DNA of 11,480 nucleotides from Zymomonas sp. (GCA_027489105.1 JAIYAJ010000173.1:1-11480), one strand, 5' to 3'. Counted from the stretch's first letter, positions 1 to 7,112 are shown. Notes: generated by a model not told the origin, from the letters alone. Numbers and translations: made by a program.

Positions 1-2
1 AA

Positions 3-35
3 GGGGACGGGCGACTGACGCTGGACGTGGCATGA
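3..35 (+). CDS. possible 3' end of a gene entering from the left (partial)
   Basis: Reading from base 3 gives GDGRLTLDVA followed by a TGA at 33-35. A GC-rich hairpin begins eight bases after this stop, which is where the end of a plus-strand gene would place a terminator. Only ten codons are visible, so no product can be named. The alternative is an ATG on the minus strand at 33-31 reading leftwards, but no ribosome-binding site precedes it. This is a weak call. Confidence 0.3.
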   Translation, partial: GDGRLTLDVA

Positions 36-43
36 GGCAGAGG

Positions 44-65
44 GGGCGGGGTCAAGGCCCCGCCC
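44..65. terminator. GC-rich hairpin between converging gene ends, possible bidirectional terminator
   Basis: Bases 44-51 (GGGCGGGG) are exactly complementary to 58-65 (CCCCGCCC), giving an 8-bp stem with a 6-base loop. It lies between the stop at 33-35 on the plus strand and the stop of the minus-strand small gene at 90-92. Neither side has a T-run, so it is not a canonical intrinsic terminator. Its position between two inferred 3' ends is the main argument. Confidence 0.4.
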
Positions 66-89
66 TCAAGACATTGATCGGCGGTCGGA

Positions 90-389
90 TCAGTTGCCCT
101 GGGTGCCGCGAACCCGCTGTGCCCCATCGATGCTCATGCGGTCAGCCCGGCGCTGCTCTGCCCATTCGCTGCTGGTCATGCAGACCTTGTTGGCCTTCAG
201 TCGGGAGCCAAGCACCTCGACCGATCGGCAAATCATTCTGTTGGCCTTGGACGATGCAGCGGCATCGTCGGTCTTCGTGGCAGGTGCACTTGCACTTGCA
301 CTTGCATTTGCATCGGTCGCGGGGGCCTGCGCAGCCAGTTCAGCTCCGGAAAAAGCCAGCAGCAAGGCAATCATGTGGGATGCGGACAT
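90..389 (-). CDS. small exported protein, 99 residues, unknown function
   Basis: The predicted product starts MSASHMIALLLAFSG, a short hydrophobic signal sequence ending near AELAAQA, so it is probably exported to the periplasm. A low-complexity Ala/Ser/Asp linker follows (ANASASASAPA), then a compact Arg/Lys-rich C-terminal part with two cysteines (MICRSVEVLGSRLKANKVCM) and the sequence SSEWAEQRRADR. From memory, sphingomonad genomes carry many small proteins with this CR..E..GSRL....VCMT..EWA pattern; their role is unknown to me. The start at 389 is chosen because AGGAGG at 400-395 lies 5 bases upstream; an ATG at 392 is only 2 bases from it, and the in-frame ATG at 470 lies inside the upstream hydroxylase gene without such a site. 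It begins 52 bases after the hydroxylase stop, so it may be the last gene of the same transcript. Function is not assigned. Confidence 0.75.
   Translation of the reverse strand: MSASHMIALLLAFSGAELAAQAPATDANASASASAPATKTDDAAASSKANRMICRSVEVLGSRLKANKVCMTSSEWAEQRRADRMSIDGAQRVRGTQGN
286..313. repeat. hexanucleotide tandem repeat (GCACTT) inside the small exported protein gene
   Basis: GCACTT occurs three times in a row (286-303), followed by the variant GCATTT (304-309) and a partial copy GCAT (310-313). On the coding strand it encodes the Ala-Asn-Ala-Ser-Ala-Ser-Ala-Ser-Ala linker just after the signal peptide. The unit is six bases, so slippage would lengthen or shorten the linker by two residues without breaking the frame. 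Confidence 0.8.
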
Positions 390-394
390 CATGT

Positions 395-400
395 CCTCCT
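395..400 (-). promoter_or_regulatory. Shine-Dalgarno site of the small exported protein gene
   Basis: AGGAGG reads on the minus strand at 400-395. The spacing to the ATG at 389 is 5 bases and to the adjacent ATG at 392 is 2 bases, which favours the 389 start and excludes the much longer reading frame from 470. Confidence 0.7.
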
Positions 401-441
401 CGTGGCACCAGGGTGTTGCGGTAAGTCGTCGAACATCTGTT

Positions 442-1623
442 TCATTTAGCAGGCAAATTTGGTGGTTCAAAGGGCGGCTCGCCGCTGTCTGCGCCGATGA
501 TCGCGCCGATAGCCCGACGTTCGGTTTCGCTCAGATCGGGATGCCAGATGTCGAAGATCAGCACGATCCTGAGGTGGTCGCTGGGATTGCTCGCCTCATG
601 CTCGATCGTATCGTCGAAGATGAAAGCCTCGCCCTCGCGCCATGGCCGTGTTTCGGCGCCAACGCGAAACCAGCATCCCTCGGGAACGATCAGCGGCAGG
701 TGGCACAGCAGCCTGCTGTTGTTGATGCCGTTATGCGGCGGGATGAGCGTGTGGGGAGCGAGAAGAGAGAACATCGCGGTGGGCGACGAGCCCGGAATGT
801 TCGGCTGTCCGACTTTGTCGAGGATGGCCATCGTGCGTGGGCAGCTGTCCGCGTTACGGGCCACCCGCTTTCCGTTGTGGATCAGATGAATGGCTGTCCA
901 GTCGGGGTTCCGGTTAAGCTCTGCCCATTGTGCGAGCGGCTCATGGTCCGGATATTGGAGATAGGGGACAAGCTCTGCCCGGCTCGATCGCAGCAGCGCT
1001 TCGACTTCCATGCGGATCTCTGACGTGGCCGCTTCGAGGTCGGCGAGCCATGGAAAACGGTGTCTGGGGTGAAATTCGCGTTCGGACAGTCCCGGATAAT
1101 GATATTGAAAGGGCTCCGATCGATAGATTTTGGTTTTCCGCAGAATATTGTCGCGGAAGCGGTCGAGTTTGGCCCGATCATCCGGGGCCGCGCCGCCGGA
1201 AGCGGTTCGGGCGGCATCGTCCATCGCCTTCGCGCGCTGCTCGACCCACTGATCGCGAAAGCTCTCGCCTGCGGCGATCGTCCTTGCGACCATCGGTGGC
1301 AGGTCGCCCTCCGGCTTCTGCGCCAGCGCATGGTCCCAGGCACGGCCTGCCTCCGGGTCACCGATGCGCTCGAGCAGACTGGCGCGCATTGCCAGCGCGG
1401 TGAAGTCCAGCGGGGCTGTCGCGAGCGCCCGATGAACCGCATCCAGCGCGCGACGCGGCTGTTTCAAGGCACGCCGAAGCCCGGCGAGGCGCAGCCATAT
1501 CGACGAAGGCGCGTCGCCGCCGGCCAATATCTCCTCAAGCAACGCGGCTGCGCGGGCGATCTCGCCCCGCCGCACCAACTCGTCTGCTTCGGCAAGCCGG
1601 ACGGGATCAGGCTCCGCCGTCAT
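442..1623 (-). CDS. TPR-containing aspartyl/asparaginyl beta-hydroxylase family protein
   Basis: A 393-residue cytoplasmic protein without signal peptide or membrane segment. Residues about 8-110 are helical TPR-like repeats. Residues about 190-375 form an Asp/Asn (AspH-type) hydroxylase domain, an Fe(II)/2-oxoglutarate oxygenase fold that hydroxylates a beta-carbon, usually of Asp or Asn. All expected active-site residues are present in order: iron ligand H297 in PPHNG, 2-oxoglutarate contacts R304 and H308 in NSRLLCHLPL, second iron ligand H342 in DDTIEHEA, and R352 in HLRIVLIFDIWHP. This closely follows vertebrate AspH, which also has a TPR region before its oxygenase domain. Other family members act on free amino acids or carrier-bound Asp in peptide pathways, and LpxO acts on lipid A, so the substrate is open. 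The start at 1623 is chosen because its ATG overlaps the stop of the upstream sulfotransferase gene (ATGA). No Shine-Dalgarno site precedes it, which points to translational coupling. A frame open to 1689 would run 70 bases into the upstream gene. Confidence 0.9.
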   Translation of the reverse strand: MTAEPDPVRLAEADELVRRGEIARAAALLEEILAGGDAPSSIWLRLAGLRRALKQPRRALDAVHRALATAPLDFTALAMRASLLERIGDPEAGRAWDHALAQKPEGDLPPMVARTIAAGESFRDQWVEQRAKAMDDAARTASGGAAPDDRAKLDRFRDNILRKTKIYRSEPFQYHYPGLSEREFHPRHRFPWLADLEAATSEIRMEVEALLRSSRAELVPYLQYPDHEPLAQWAELNRNPDWTAIHLIHNGKRVARNADSCPRTMAILDKVGQPNIPGSSPTAMFSLLAPHTLIPPHNGINNSRLLCHLPLIVPEGCWFRVGAETRPWREGEAFIFDDTIEHEASNPSDHLRIVLIFDIWHPDLSETERRAIGAIIGADSGEPPFEPPNLPAK

Positions 1624-3653
1624 GCGTCTGCGACAGGCCAGCCGGGGATGCGCGCGTCGTCCAGCGAATAACCGAACTGGTCGATCCATGGCGAAAGCGC
1701 CTTCAGCGCGGGGCTTAGGTAGGGTGTGTAGCGGGCCCAGCGGCCGGACGACCGCGAGTAAATCGGTTCGACAACCTGGGCATAGCTGGCAGTGCGCACA
1801 GCACCCCGCCGCCGCGCGGCATCCTGATGGTCGACGCCCTGGTCTGGCCAGGCCAGGTCAAGCCAGTCGAACAGGGGCTTCAGCTCTCGGGCGGAATCGA
1901 TCACCAGCCTCTCGTAAACCACCTCGTGGACAGGGATGTCCAGCAAGGCGCGGGCCTTTTCCCAATGCCGGAACGTCAGCTCATACAAAGCCGCAGCGTC
2001 CTCAAGGTCGAGAAAATTGGCCATCGCGTTGTTGATGCGGAAATTGGTGATGTAGCAGCTCAGCAGCACGTCGGCCGGGTGGCGCAATGCCAGAATGAAG
2101 CGCGCATCCGGAAAGAGCCGGCGCGCAACGGCGACCTTGTTGAGGTGCATCGGGTGCTTATCGATCACCAGCCGCTGGCCGATCGGCCCCGACATGGCCT
2201 CGATCCGAGCGAAATAGGCGTCGCGTGCGGCCTCGATAGACTGGGCTTCGGCCGCAGGAAGCGCCGCTATGCCGCCCAGAGACTGCTCGGCCTCGACGAG
2301 GAAAGGCTGCTCCTCGAGCACGAGCACCGAGGGATCGCTCATCAGCATCGTGTCCAGCAGCGTCGTACCGGAACGCGGAAATCCTACGAGGAACACAGGG
2401 CTCCGTCGCTGGTCCGGCGACGGTCCCTCGCTCCAGCCGTCGATCCACTCGCGAGAGAGCAGCTCTTCTGCCTGACAAATGGATTCGCGATACTCTCGGG
2501 CGCGCTCGCGAGGCCGGGTGGGATCCGCCTGCCAGTGCCGGTTCATCTCGCTGAAGGTCGCGAAGGCCTCGTCATATCTGCCAAGGCGGTCGAGTACGGT
2601 GCCGCGCAGATGGAGAAGGCGTCCGGAAACGATCGCCTCGCCGGCCTTTTCAAGGGCGAGGCGCGCCTCCTCGAACTGGCCCGCGCGTTTGAAGCGTAAT
2701 GCCTCGATAAAGGAAAGGCTTTGCTCGTCGGCCTTTCCGGCCAGCGCGCGATCATGGAGCGAGTCCAGCTCCTTCTCCCGATTTACCCGTTCGTAGAGCG
2801 AGGCGAGCCCGACAAATGCGGGGCCGAAGTCCGGCGCTACGCTGAGGGCCGCCTCATACCCCTCCTCGGCGATCTCATATTGATTGTGGCGTGCGGCTTC
2901 CTGGGCATGATCGGTGAGGATCTTGGCGTCATGGGGCGCCAGTTTGGCAGCTTCCGAGAGCCTGACATAAGCCTGCTCCTCCAGCCCTGCCTCACGATAG
3001 AGATTATAGAGCGCGAGGACGGGCCGGACATCGTCAGGATATTGGTCGACCGCACTTTTGAAGACGGCTTCGGCTTCGTCACCGAGGCGGGCCTCGATCA
3101 GCGTGTTGCCCAGGTTGAGCAGGATCGGCGCGGAGTCGGGGGCGAGGTCGCGCGCCGTGCGGAGCGCATCGAGCGCTTCGTCGCGGCGCCCCAGGGCATT
3201 GAGGGCGTTGCCCAGATTATTCCATGCGCCCCAGTCGTCCGCGACGCGCTCGACAATCAGGCGATAGCAGGCGACGGCCTCTTCGAATGCGCCCGCTTCC
3301 TGGTGAAGATAGCCGGCAAGCCTTGCGAGCCGGAGGCTGCCGTCGGCGACCATATTGGCAGTGTCGCAGAGCGTCAGAACCTCTTCCGCCCGTCCAATTC
3401 GAAACAGAGATTCTGCGAGATTGGCGCGTACCACGGAGTCGCCGGGCTTGGCGCGAAGCGCCACGCGCAGATAGTCGACGGCCGAGTCAAAGCGGCCCCG
3501 GTGATGCTCGACCGCACCGGCCAAGGCAGCCAGGACGGGATCGGGCCGAACCTTCCACGCTTCGGCAGCAACTGCAGCAGCTTCATCGAGCCGATTGGCG
3601 CGGGCCAGGCCGACGATCTGGTTCAGCACAGGTGATGCGGTGGTGTCGGACAT
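1620..3653 (-). CDS. TPR-sulfotransferase (PAPS-dependent)
   Basis: A 677-residue protein without signal peptide. Residues about 5-370 are tandem tetratricopeptide repeats (for example WGAWNNLGNALNALGRRDEA at 141-160, then APILLNLGNTLIEARLGDEA), a protein-binding scaffold. Residues about 415-660 are a sulfotransferase domain that would move sulfate from 3'-phosphoadenosine-5'-phosphosulfate to a hydroxyl or amine. The 5'-phosphosulfate loop is GFPRSGTT (424-431), the 3'-phosphate site is R524 and S532 in LRHPADVLLSCY, and DKHPMH (498-503) and VYERLV (579-584) are typical. The C-terminal TASYAQVVEPIYSRSSGRW segment (621-639) is characteristic of bacterial TPR-sulfotransferases. The acceptor is unknown; distant tyrosylprotein sulfotransferases modify peptides, others modify sugars or lipids. 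The gene starts 78 bases after the receptor terminator and ends in an ATGA overlap with the hydroxylase gene. Its ATG at 3653 has only a weak GGTGAGA site 10 bases upstream. No convincing promoter is visible in the short gap, so it may depend on terminator read-through. Confidence 0.92.
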   Translation of the reverse strand: MSDTTASPVLNQIVGLARANRLDEAAAVAAEAWKVRPDPVLAALAGAVEHHRGRFDSAVDYLRVALRAKPGDSVVRANLAESLFRIGRAEEVLTLCDTANMVADGSLRLARLAGYLHQEAGAFEEAVACYRLIVERVADDWGAWNNLGNALNALGRRDEALDALRTARDLAPDSAPILLNLGNTLIEARLGDEAEAVFKSAVDQYPDDVRPVLALYNLYREAGLEEQAYVRLSEAAKLAPHDAKILTDHAQEAARHNQYEIAEEGYEAALSVAPDFGPAFVGLASLYERVNREKELDSLHDRALAGKADEQSLSFIEALRFKRAGQFEEARLALEKAGEAIVSGRLLHLRGTVLDRLGRYDEAFATFSEMNRHWQADPTRPRERAREYRESICQAEELLSREWIDGWSEGPSPDQRRSPVFLVGFPRSGTTLLDTMLMSDPSVLVLEEQPFLVEAEQSLGGIAALPAAEAQSIEAARDAYFARIEAMSGPIGQRLVIDKHPMHLNKVAVARRLFPDARFILALRHPADVLLSCYITNFRINNAMANFLDLEDAAALYELTFRHWEKARALLDIPVHEVVYERLVIDSARELKPLFDWLDLAWPDQGVDHQDAARRRGAVRTASYAQVVEPIYSRSSGRWARYTPYLSPALKALSPWIDQFGYSLDDARIPGWPVADA

Positions 3654-3730
3654 GCGTGATATTTCTCACCGGATGGATTGCTGCGGGGCGAGCAAGGAGA
3701 GGTCCGGCCAGCGTATCTCCCATCTCCCCC

Positions 3731-3768
3731 AAAGAAAAGGACGGCGGTTTCGGGAGAAACCGCCGTCC
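3731..3768 (-). terminator. rho-independent terminator of the TonB-dependent receptor gene
   Basis: Bases 3739-3750 (GGACGGCGGTTT) are perfectly complementary to 3757-3768, giving a 12-bp stem with a 6-base loop. Read on the minus strand, the stem is followed directly by TTTTCTTT (3738-3731). It lies 23 bases after the receptor stop codon. This is a textbook intrinsic terminator for the receptor transcript. It separates the receptor from the sulfotransferase and hydroxylase genes on the same strand, so these would receive fewer transcripts unless they have their own promoter. Confidence 0.93.
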
Positions 3769-3791
3769 AGATCAGCCGTTGATGGCCAGAG

Positions 3792-6700
3792 TTAGAAGTT
3801 CAGCGTGATGCCGGTGTAGATGTAACGGCCGAGCGCATCGTAGGTGCCCGGATAGGTGTTGCCGTTACAGGTCGTCGCCGCGCAGCCGCTGGCTCCGAAG
3901 TTGCCGCTTCCCGAACCAACCAGCGGAGGCTGACGGTCCATGATGTTGTTGGCACCAACGCGCCACGTCATGCGGTCGTCCAGATCCACCGTGAAGGCCA
4001 GATCGAAGTAGCTCTGCGCCTTGATCTTGGCGTCGAAGTCATAGAACGGACCAGCGAGCGACGCGCTCGGGCTCTGGAACTCGATCTTGACCGACGAGAG
4101 GTAACGCCATGCCAGCGACAGGCCGATACCATTCTCCATCTGATAGGTCGCACGCGCACGATGGCGCCACTTCGGCAGCGGGTTTCCGCAGGTCTGGCCG
4201 AAATAGCCCCTACAATCGTACAGTTCGGTCAGGCCGTTATCGACGACATAGCTGTCGAGCAGCGTACCGGCGATGTTGAACGACAGGCGACCGGGGCCGA
4301 TGTTGCGGGCATAGCTGCCGTTGACTTCGTAACCCTTGGTCTGGATGCCGCCCACGTTCGTGGGAATGTTGCGGACAAAACCATCCGGGGTCAGCCACAG
4401 AGAGCCTGCCGGGTTACGATTGACCAGTGCGCAAGCTTCCAGGTTCTGGTCGTTCACGCACGATGCCTGGATCGCATCCGAACCGAAGCCCTGGATGAAG
4501 TCCTTCACCTTGATGTCGAAATAGTCTACGCTGAGCGAGAAGCCCGGCAGGAAGGTGGGCTGGAACAGCACACCAACGGTCTTGGTGGTCGACTTTTCCG
4601 GGTTCAGGTTCGGGTTGCCGCCGATCAGGCCGTTATACTGCTGAGCAGGATTGGCCGTGACCGTCTGACCGATGCGAAGGCCCTGGGCAAGACAGCCGAC
4701 GTCGGCCGCCGTGATCGCACGGCCGGCGCACAGATCGCTGGTTGCATCGAGTCCGACGATCTGCGGGGCAAACAGCTCCTGGATGTTCGGAACGCGCGCC
4801 GCCTTTGCGAAGGTGCCGCGGATTTTGATGTCCCGGACCGGAGCGAAAGCTGCCTCGAGCTTGTAGGTGTCGGTCTTGAAGCTGCGGCCATTCGAGGTCT
4901 TGTACTTCGAATAGCGATAGGCGCCGTTGAAGCTCAGCTCGTAGATGAAGCTGTCCTGGATCACCGGAATGTTGACCTCGCCGAACAGTTCGCGGACGTT
5001 GTACGAGCCCGAGACCGGCGGCGTAGCCGCGCCCTGGCCGGACAGATCGCCGGTCGCGAACGCGTTGTCCGACTGCAGATCCAAGGCGTCCTTGCGATAC
5101 TCGGCGCCGATGGCGATGTTCACGCCGTCGTTCGCCCAAGGCGTCTTGAGGCCATATTCGCCGAGCAGACCCGTCAGCTGGCCGCTGAGGACCTGCTGCG
5201 AGGTGTAGCCCTTGAGGAAGCCCGTGCTGCTCAGATAGTTGACGGCTGCCTGCGAAACATTGCCGCTGAAGATGTCGTAAGGAACGCAGTTCGGATCGGC
5301 ACCCGTCAGGACCGAGCGGCAGACGACGGTGCCGTTGGGGCCGGCAACGGCGTCGAGTGCATTGCCCAGACGACGGATCGAGAACTCGTTGCTGTAGACC
5401 TGCGAATAGTTGGTACGGCCATACTGGTAATAAGCGTCGTACGACCATGCCGGGCTGAGATCGCCGCGCGTACCGAGCACCGTGCGGAACGCCGTGTGCT
5501 GCAGGTCGTTGATGCGGGGACCGCCTTCGACGTTGCGGCGCAGCAGCTGCATGAAGCCCCTGTTGTAGGTCGCGCCGGTAATGGGATCGGTGTAAGCGAT
5601 CGGGCCGGGCGCTGCCGTGCCGAAAATGCCCTGATACAGGCCGGTTGCGAGCGGGAAGCTGCCGATCTGGCCGACGATCAGATTGTTCGGCGCGCAGAGC
5701 TGGCCACGCTGGTTGGCCGACAGCAGCGGGTTGTCGCAGTTGATCGTGAGCGTGTTGCCGAAGTTGCCCGACGGCGCGATCTGCGCCACGGTGCGGTCAT
5801 CCATGAACATGAATTCCATGTACGGATGGATGGCTTCGCTGATCTCATAATCCGCGAACACGCCGGCGGTGTAACGCTCGTCGGGGCGCTGGAAGTGGTT
5901 GGTCGGCGCGAAGTTGAACCGATCGACCACGCCCTGCCGCAGCACGCCCGGGCCGAAGGTGCCCACGGTCGAGGACGAGGTGTCGTTGGTGTAGAAGATC
6001 GCCGTACCGGTGCGATTGGTAAGCGAGCCGCCGCACTGGAGCGGCGCAGACGGGGTGAAGCCGCCCGCGAGGCTGTCGTTTTCCTGGATGGTGCAGGCGC
6101 TGTAGTCACGACGCGACTGCAGGATGGGACGGGTCTTGCGATAGCCGAAATAGGCGGTTGCGCGGCCACGGCCTTCGTCGAAGTTCAGACCGAACGAGAT
6201 CGTCGCATCGAAGTTGCCGCCGTCGACGACATTGCCCTTCGGATAGTCGAAGCCGGCGAAGCCTGCGTTCTGGCGGGCGTTCAGCAGCGGCGGGGTGACC
6301 TTGTTGCGGTTCTTGTGCTGGTTGACGCCGTAATTGGTGTCGATCCGGAAACCTTCGAAGTCGGTGTCCATCACGAAGTTGACGACACCGGCGACGGCGT
6401 CGGCACCGTAGGTGGCGGAGGCGCCGCCCGTGAGGACGTCGACGCGCTTCACGAGCGCCGCGGGAATGAAGTTCAAGTCGGCGGCCGAGCTGGTCGTATT
6501 CGGATCGCCCGTCATCAGGCGGCGGCCGTTGATCAGCACGAGGGTGCGCGACGAGCCGAGGCCGCGAAGGTCGACCGTAGCGGTACCCGTCGCGCCATTG
6601 GCGAGCGTGTTGGTCTGGCTCGCGACAACCTGCGGCAGCGAATTCAGAAGGTCTTCGGTACGGGTGGTACCGCTGAGCCTGATTTCGGTGGCATCCACCG

Positions 6701-6902
6701 CCGTCACCGGCGACGCGGCCGTCAGATTGGGGTTTGCGATACGGCTGCCCGTCACGACGATGACGGACGAATCCTCAGCCTCGGCAGCCGCTTCCGGGGT
6801 CGCCTGGGCGAATGCCGGCGCAGCGAGCGCGATGCTCAGTGCAAACGAAGCTGCGCTGCAGCTCAGCCCGAAACGGCTGACCTTGTTGATATTAGTGGTC
6901 AC
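3792..6902 (-). CDS. TonB-dependent outer-membrane receptor
   Basis: A 1036-residue outer-membrane receptor driving TonB/ExbBD-powered import of a ligand across the outer membrane. A signal peptide covers residues 1-32 (cleavage after APAFA). A TonB-box-like stretch follows at 46-54 (SVIVVTGSR); there is no N-terminal signalling domain, so it probably does not control its own sigma factor. The plug domain spans about 60-180, with LVLINGRRL (121-129) and TYGADAVAGVVNFVM (164-178). The beta-barrel fills the rest and ends in the expected terminal phenylalanine (TGITLNF). Fourteen barrel cysteines fall into seven close pairs (270/290, 389/403, 528/539, 724/737, 815/824, 897/905, 1007/1012), probably disulfides in long outer loops. 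The start is GTG at 6902: AAAAGGGA lies 7 bases upstream and the signal peptide follows at once. The length exceeds classic siderophore receptors and fits the large receptors common in Caulobacterales and Sphingomonadales. The ligand cannot be inferred from sequence; the sulfotransferase and hydroxylase downstream hint at a sulfated or hydroxylated peptide or glycan. Confidence 0.95.
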   Translation of the reverse strand: MTTNINKVSRFGLSCSAASFALSIALAAPAFAQATPEAAAEAEDSSVIVVTGSRIANPNLTAASPVTAVDATEIRLSGTTRTEDLLNSLPQVVASQTNTLANGATGTATVDLRGLGSSRTLVLINGRRLMTGDPNTTSSAADLNFIPAALVKRVDVLTGGASATYGADAVAGVVNFVMDTDFEGFRIDTNYGVNQHKNRNKVTPPLLNARQNAGFAGFDYPKGNVVDGGNFDATISFGLNFDEGRGRATAYFGYRKTRPILQSRRDYSACTIQENDSLAGGFTPSAPLQCGGSLTNRTGTAIFYTNDTSSSTVGTFGPGVLRQGVVDRFNFAPTNHFQRPDERYTAGVFADYEISEAIHPYMEFMFMDDRTVAQIAPSGNFGNTLTINCDNPLLSANQRGQLCAPNNLIVGQIGSFPLATGLYQGIFGTAAPGPIAYTDPITGATYNRGFMQLLRRNVEGGPRINDLQHTAFRTVLGTRGDLSPAWSYDAYYQYGRTNYSQVYSNEFSIRRLGNALDAVAGPNGTVVCRSVLTGADPNCVPYDIFSGNVSQAAVNYLSSTGFLKGYTSQQVLSGQLTGLLGEYGLKTPWANDGVNIAIGAEYRKDALDLQSDNAFATGDLSGQGAATPPVSGSYNVRELFGEVNIPVIQDSFIYELSFNGAYRYSKYKTSNGRSFKTDTYKLEAAFAPVRDIKIRGTFAKAARVPNIQELFAPQIVGLDATSDLCAGRAITAADVGCLAQGLRIGQTVTANPAQQYNGLIGGNPNLNPEKSTTKTVGVLFQPTFLPGFSLSVDYFDIKVKDFIQGFGSDAIQASCVNDQNLEACALVNRNPAGSLWLTPDGFVRNIPTNVGGIQTKGYEVNGSYARNIGPGRLSFNIAGTLLDSYVVDNGLTELYDCRGYFGQTCGNPLPKWRHRARATYQMENGIGLSLAWRYLSSVKIEFQSPSASLAGPFYDFDAKIKAQSYFDLAFTVDLDDRMTWRVGANNIMDRQPPLVGSGSGNFGASGCAATTCNGNTYPGTYDALGRYIYTGITLNF

Positions 6903-6909
6903 TTTCCAG

Positions 6910-6917
6910 TCCCTTTT
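6910..6917 (-). promoter_or_regulatory. Shine-Dalgarno site supporting the GTG start of the receptor
   Basis: AAAAGGGA on the minus strand ends 7 bases before GTG at 6902. No ATG lies near it in frame, and translation from this GTG yields a complete signal peptide, so the rare start codon is well supported. Confidence 0.65.
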
Positions 6918-6923
6918 CTGGAG

Positions 6924-6953
6924 TGAGCGGGCCGAATCGTCGGCCCGAGCTCA
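6924..6953 (-). promoter_or_regulatory. hairpin in the 5' leader of the receptor mRNA
   Basis: Bases 6928-6935 (CGGGCCGA) pair with 6940-6947 (TCGGCCCG) around a 4-base loop. Outside this, TGAG (6924-6927) pairs with CTCA (6950-6953) across a 2-base bulge, giving 12 base pairs in all. On the receptor mRNA it ends 6 bases before the ribosome-binding site. There is no T-run after it, so it is not a simple terminator. It may stabilise the mRNA, modulate translation or mark a protein-binding site. The function is inferred only from position. Confidence 0.5.
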
Positions 6954-7112
6954 ACCCTCACGAAAAAGCGCAGGCGCTGGCACACCATACACAGCTCGTT
7001 CGGGTATCTCGCTGATGTGCAAGAAATCTGATCAAGCTGTAAAGCGGAGGTTAATCCGGAGAGGCATGTTGGGCCGCTGTTGTCGTATTTATGCAACAGT
7101 GGCGAAACGGCA

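Noticed and set aside
94..1023. A 309-codon plus-strand open frame across the small exported protein and the hydroxylase C-terminus.
   Set aside because: It runs antisense across two supported genes, through the hydroxylase active-site region, and has no ribosome-binding site or known motif.
1624..1689. Upstream extension of the hydroxylase start to 1689, adding 22 Arg-rich residues.
   Set aside because: The extension lies wholly in the sulfotransferase 3' end in another frame and looks like out-of-frame translation; the ATGA overlap is the better start.
4161..6926. A 921-codon plus-strand open frame antisense to nearly the whole receptor gene.
   Set aside because: It mirrors the receptor frame, shows no recognisable domain, and is Arg/Ala/Val-rich as expected for the complement of GC-rich codons. 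The receptor has signal peptide, plug and barrel motifs on the other strand.
6967..6978. AGCGC-AG-GCGCT inverted repeat followed by T5 on the minus strand, resembling a mini-terminator in the receptor leader.
   Set aside because: With a 2-base gap the usable stem is only about 4 bp, too weak for an intrinsic terminator; mentioned only as context for the larger leader hairpin.
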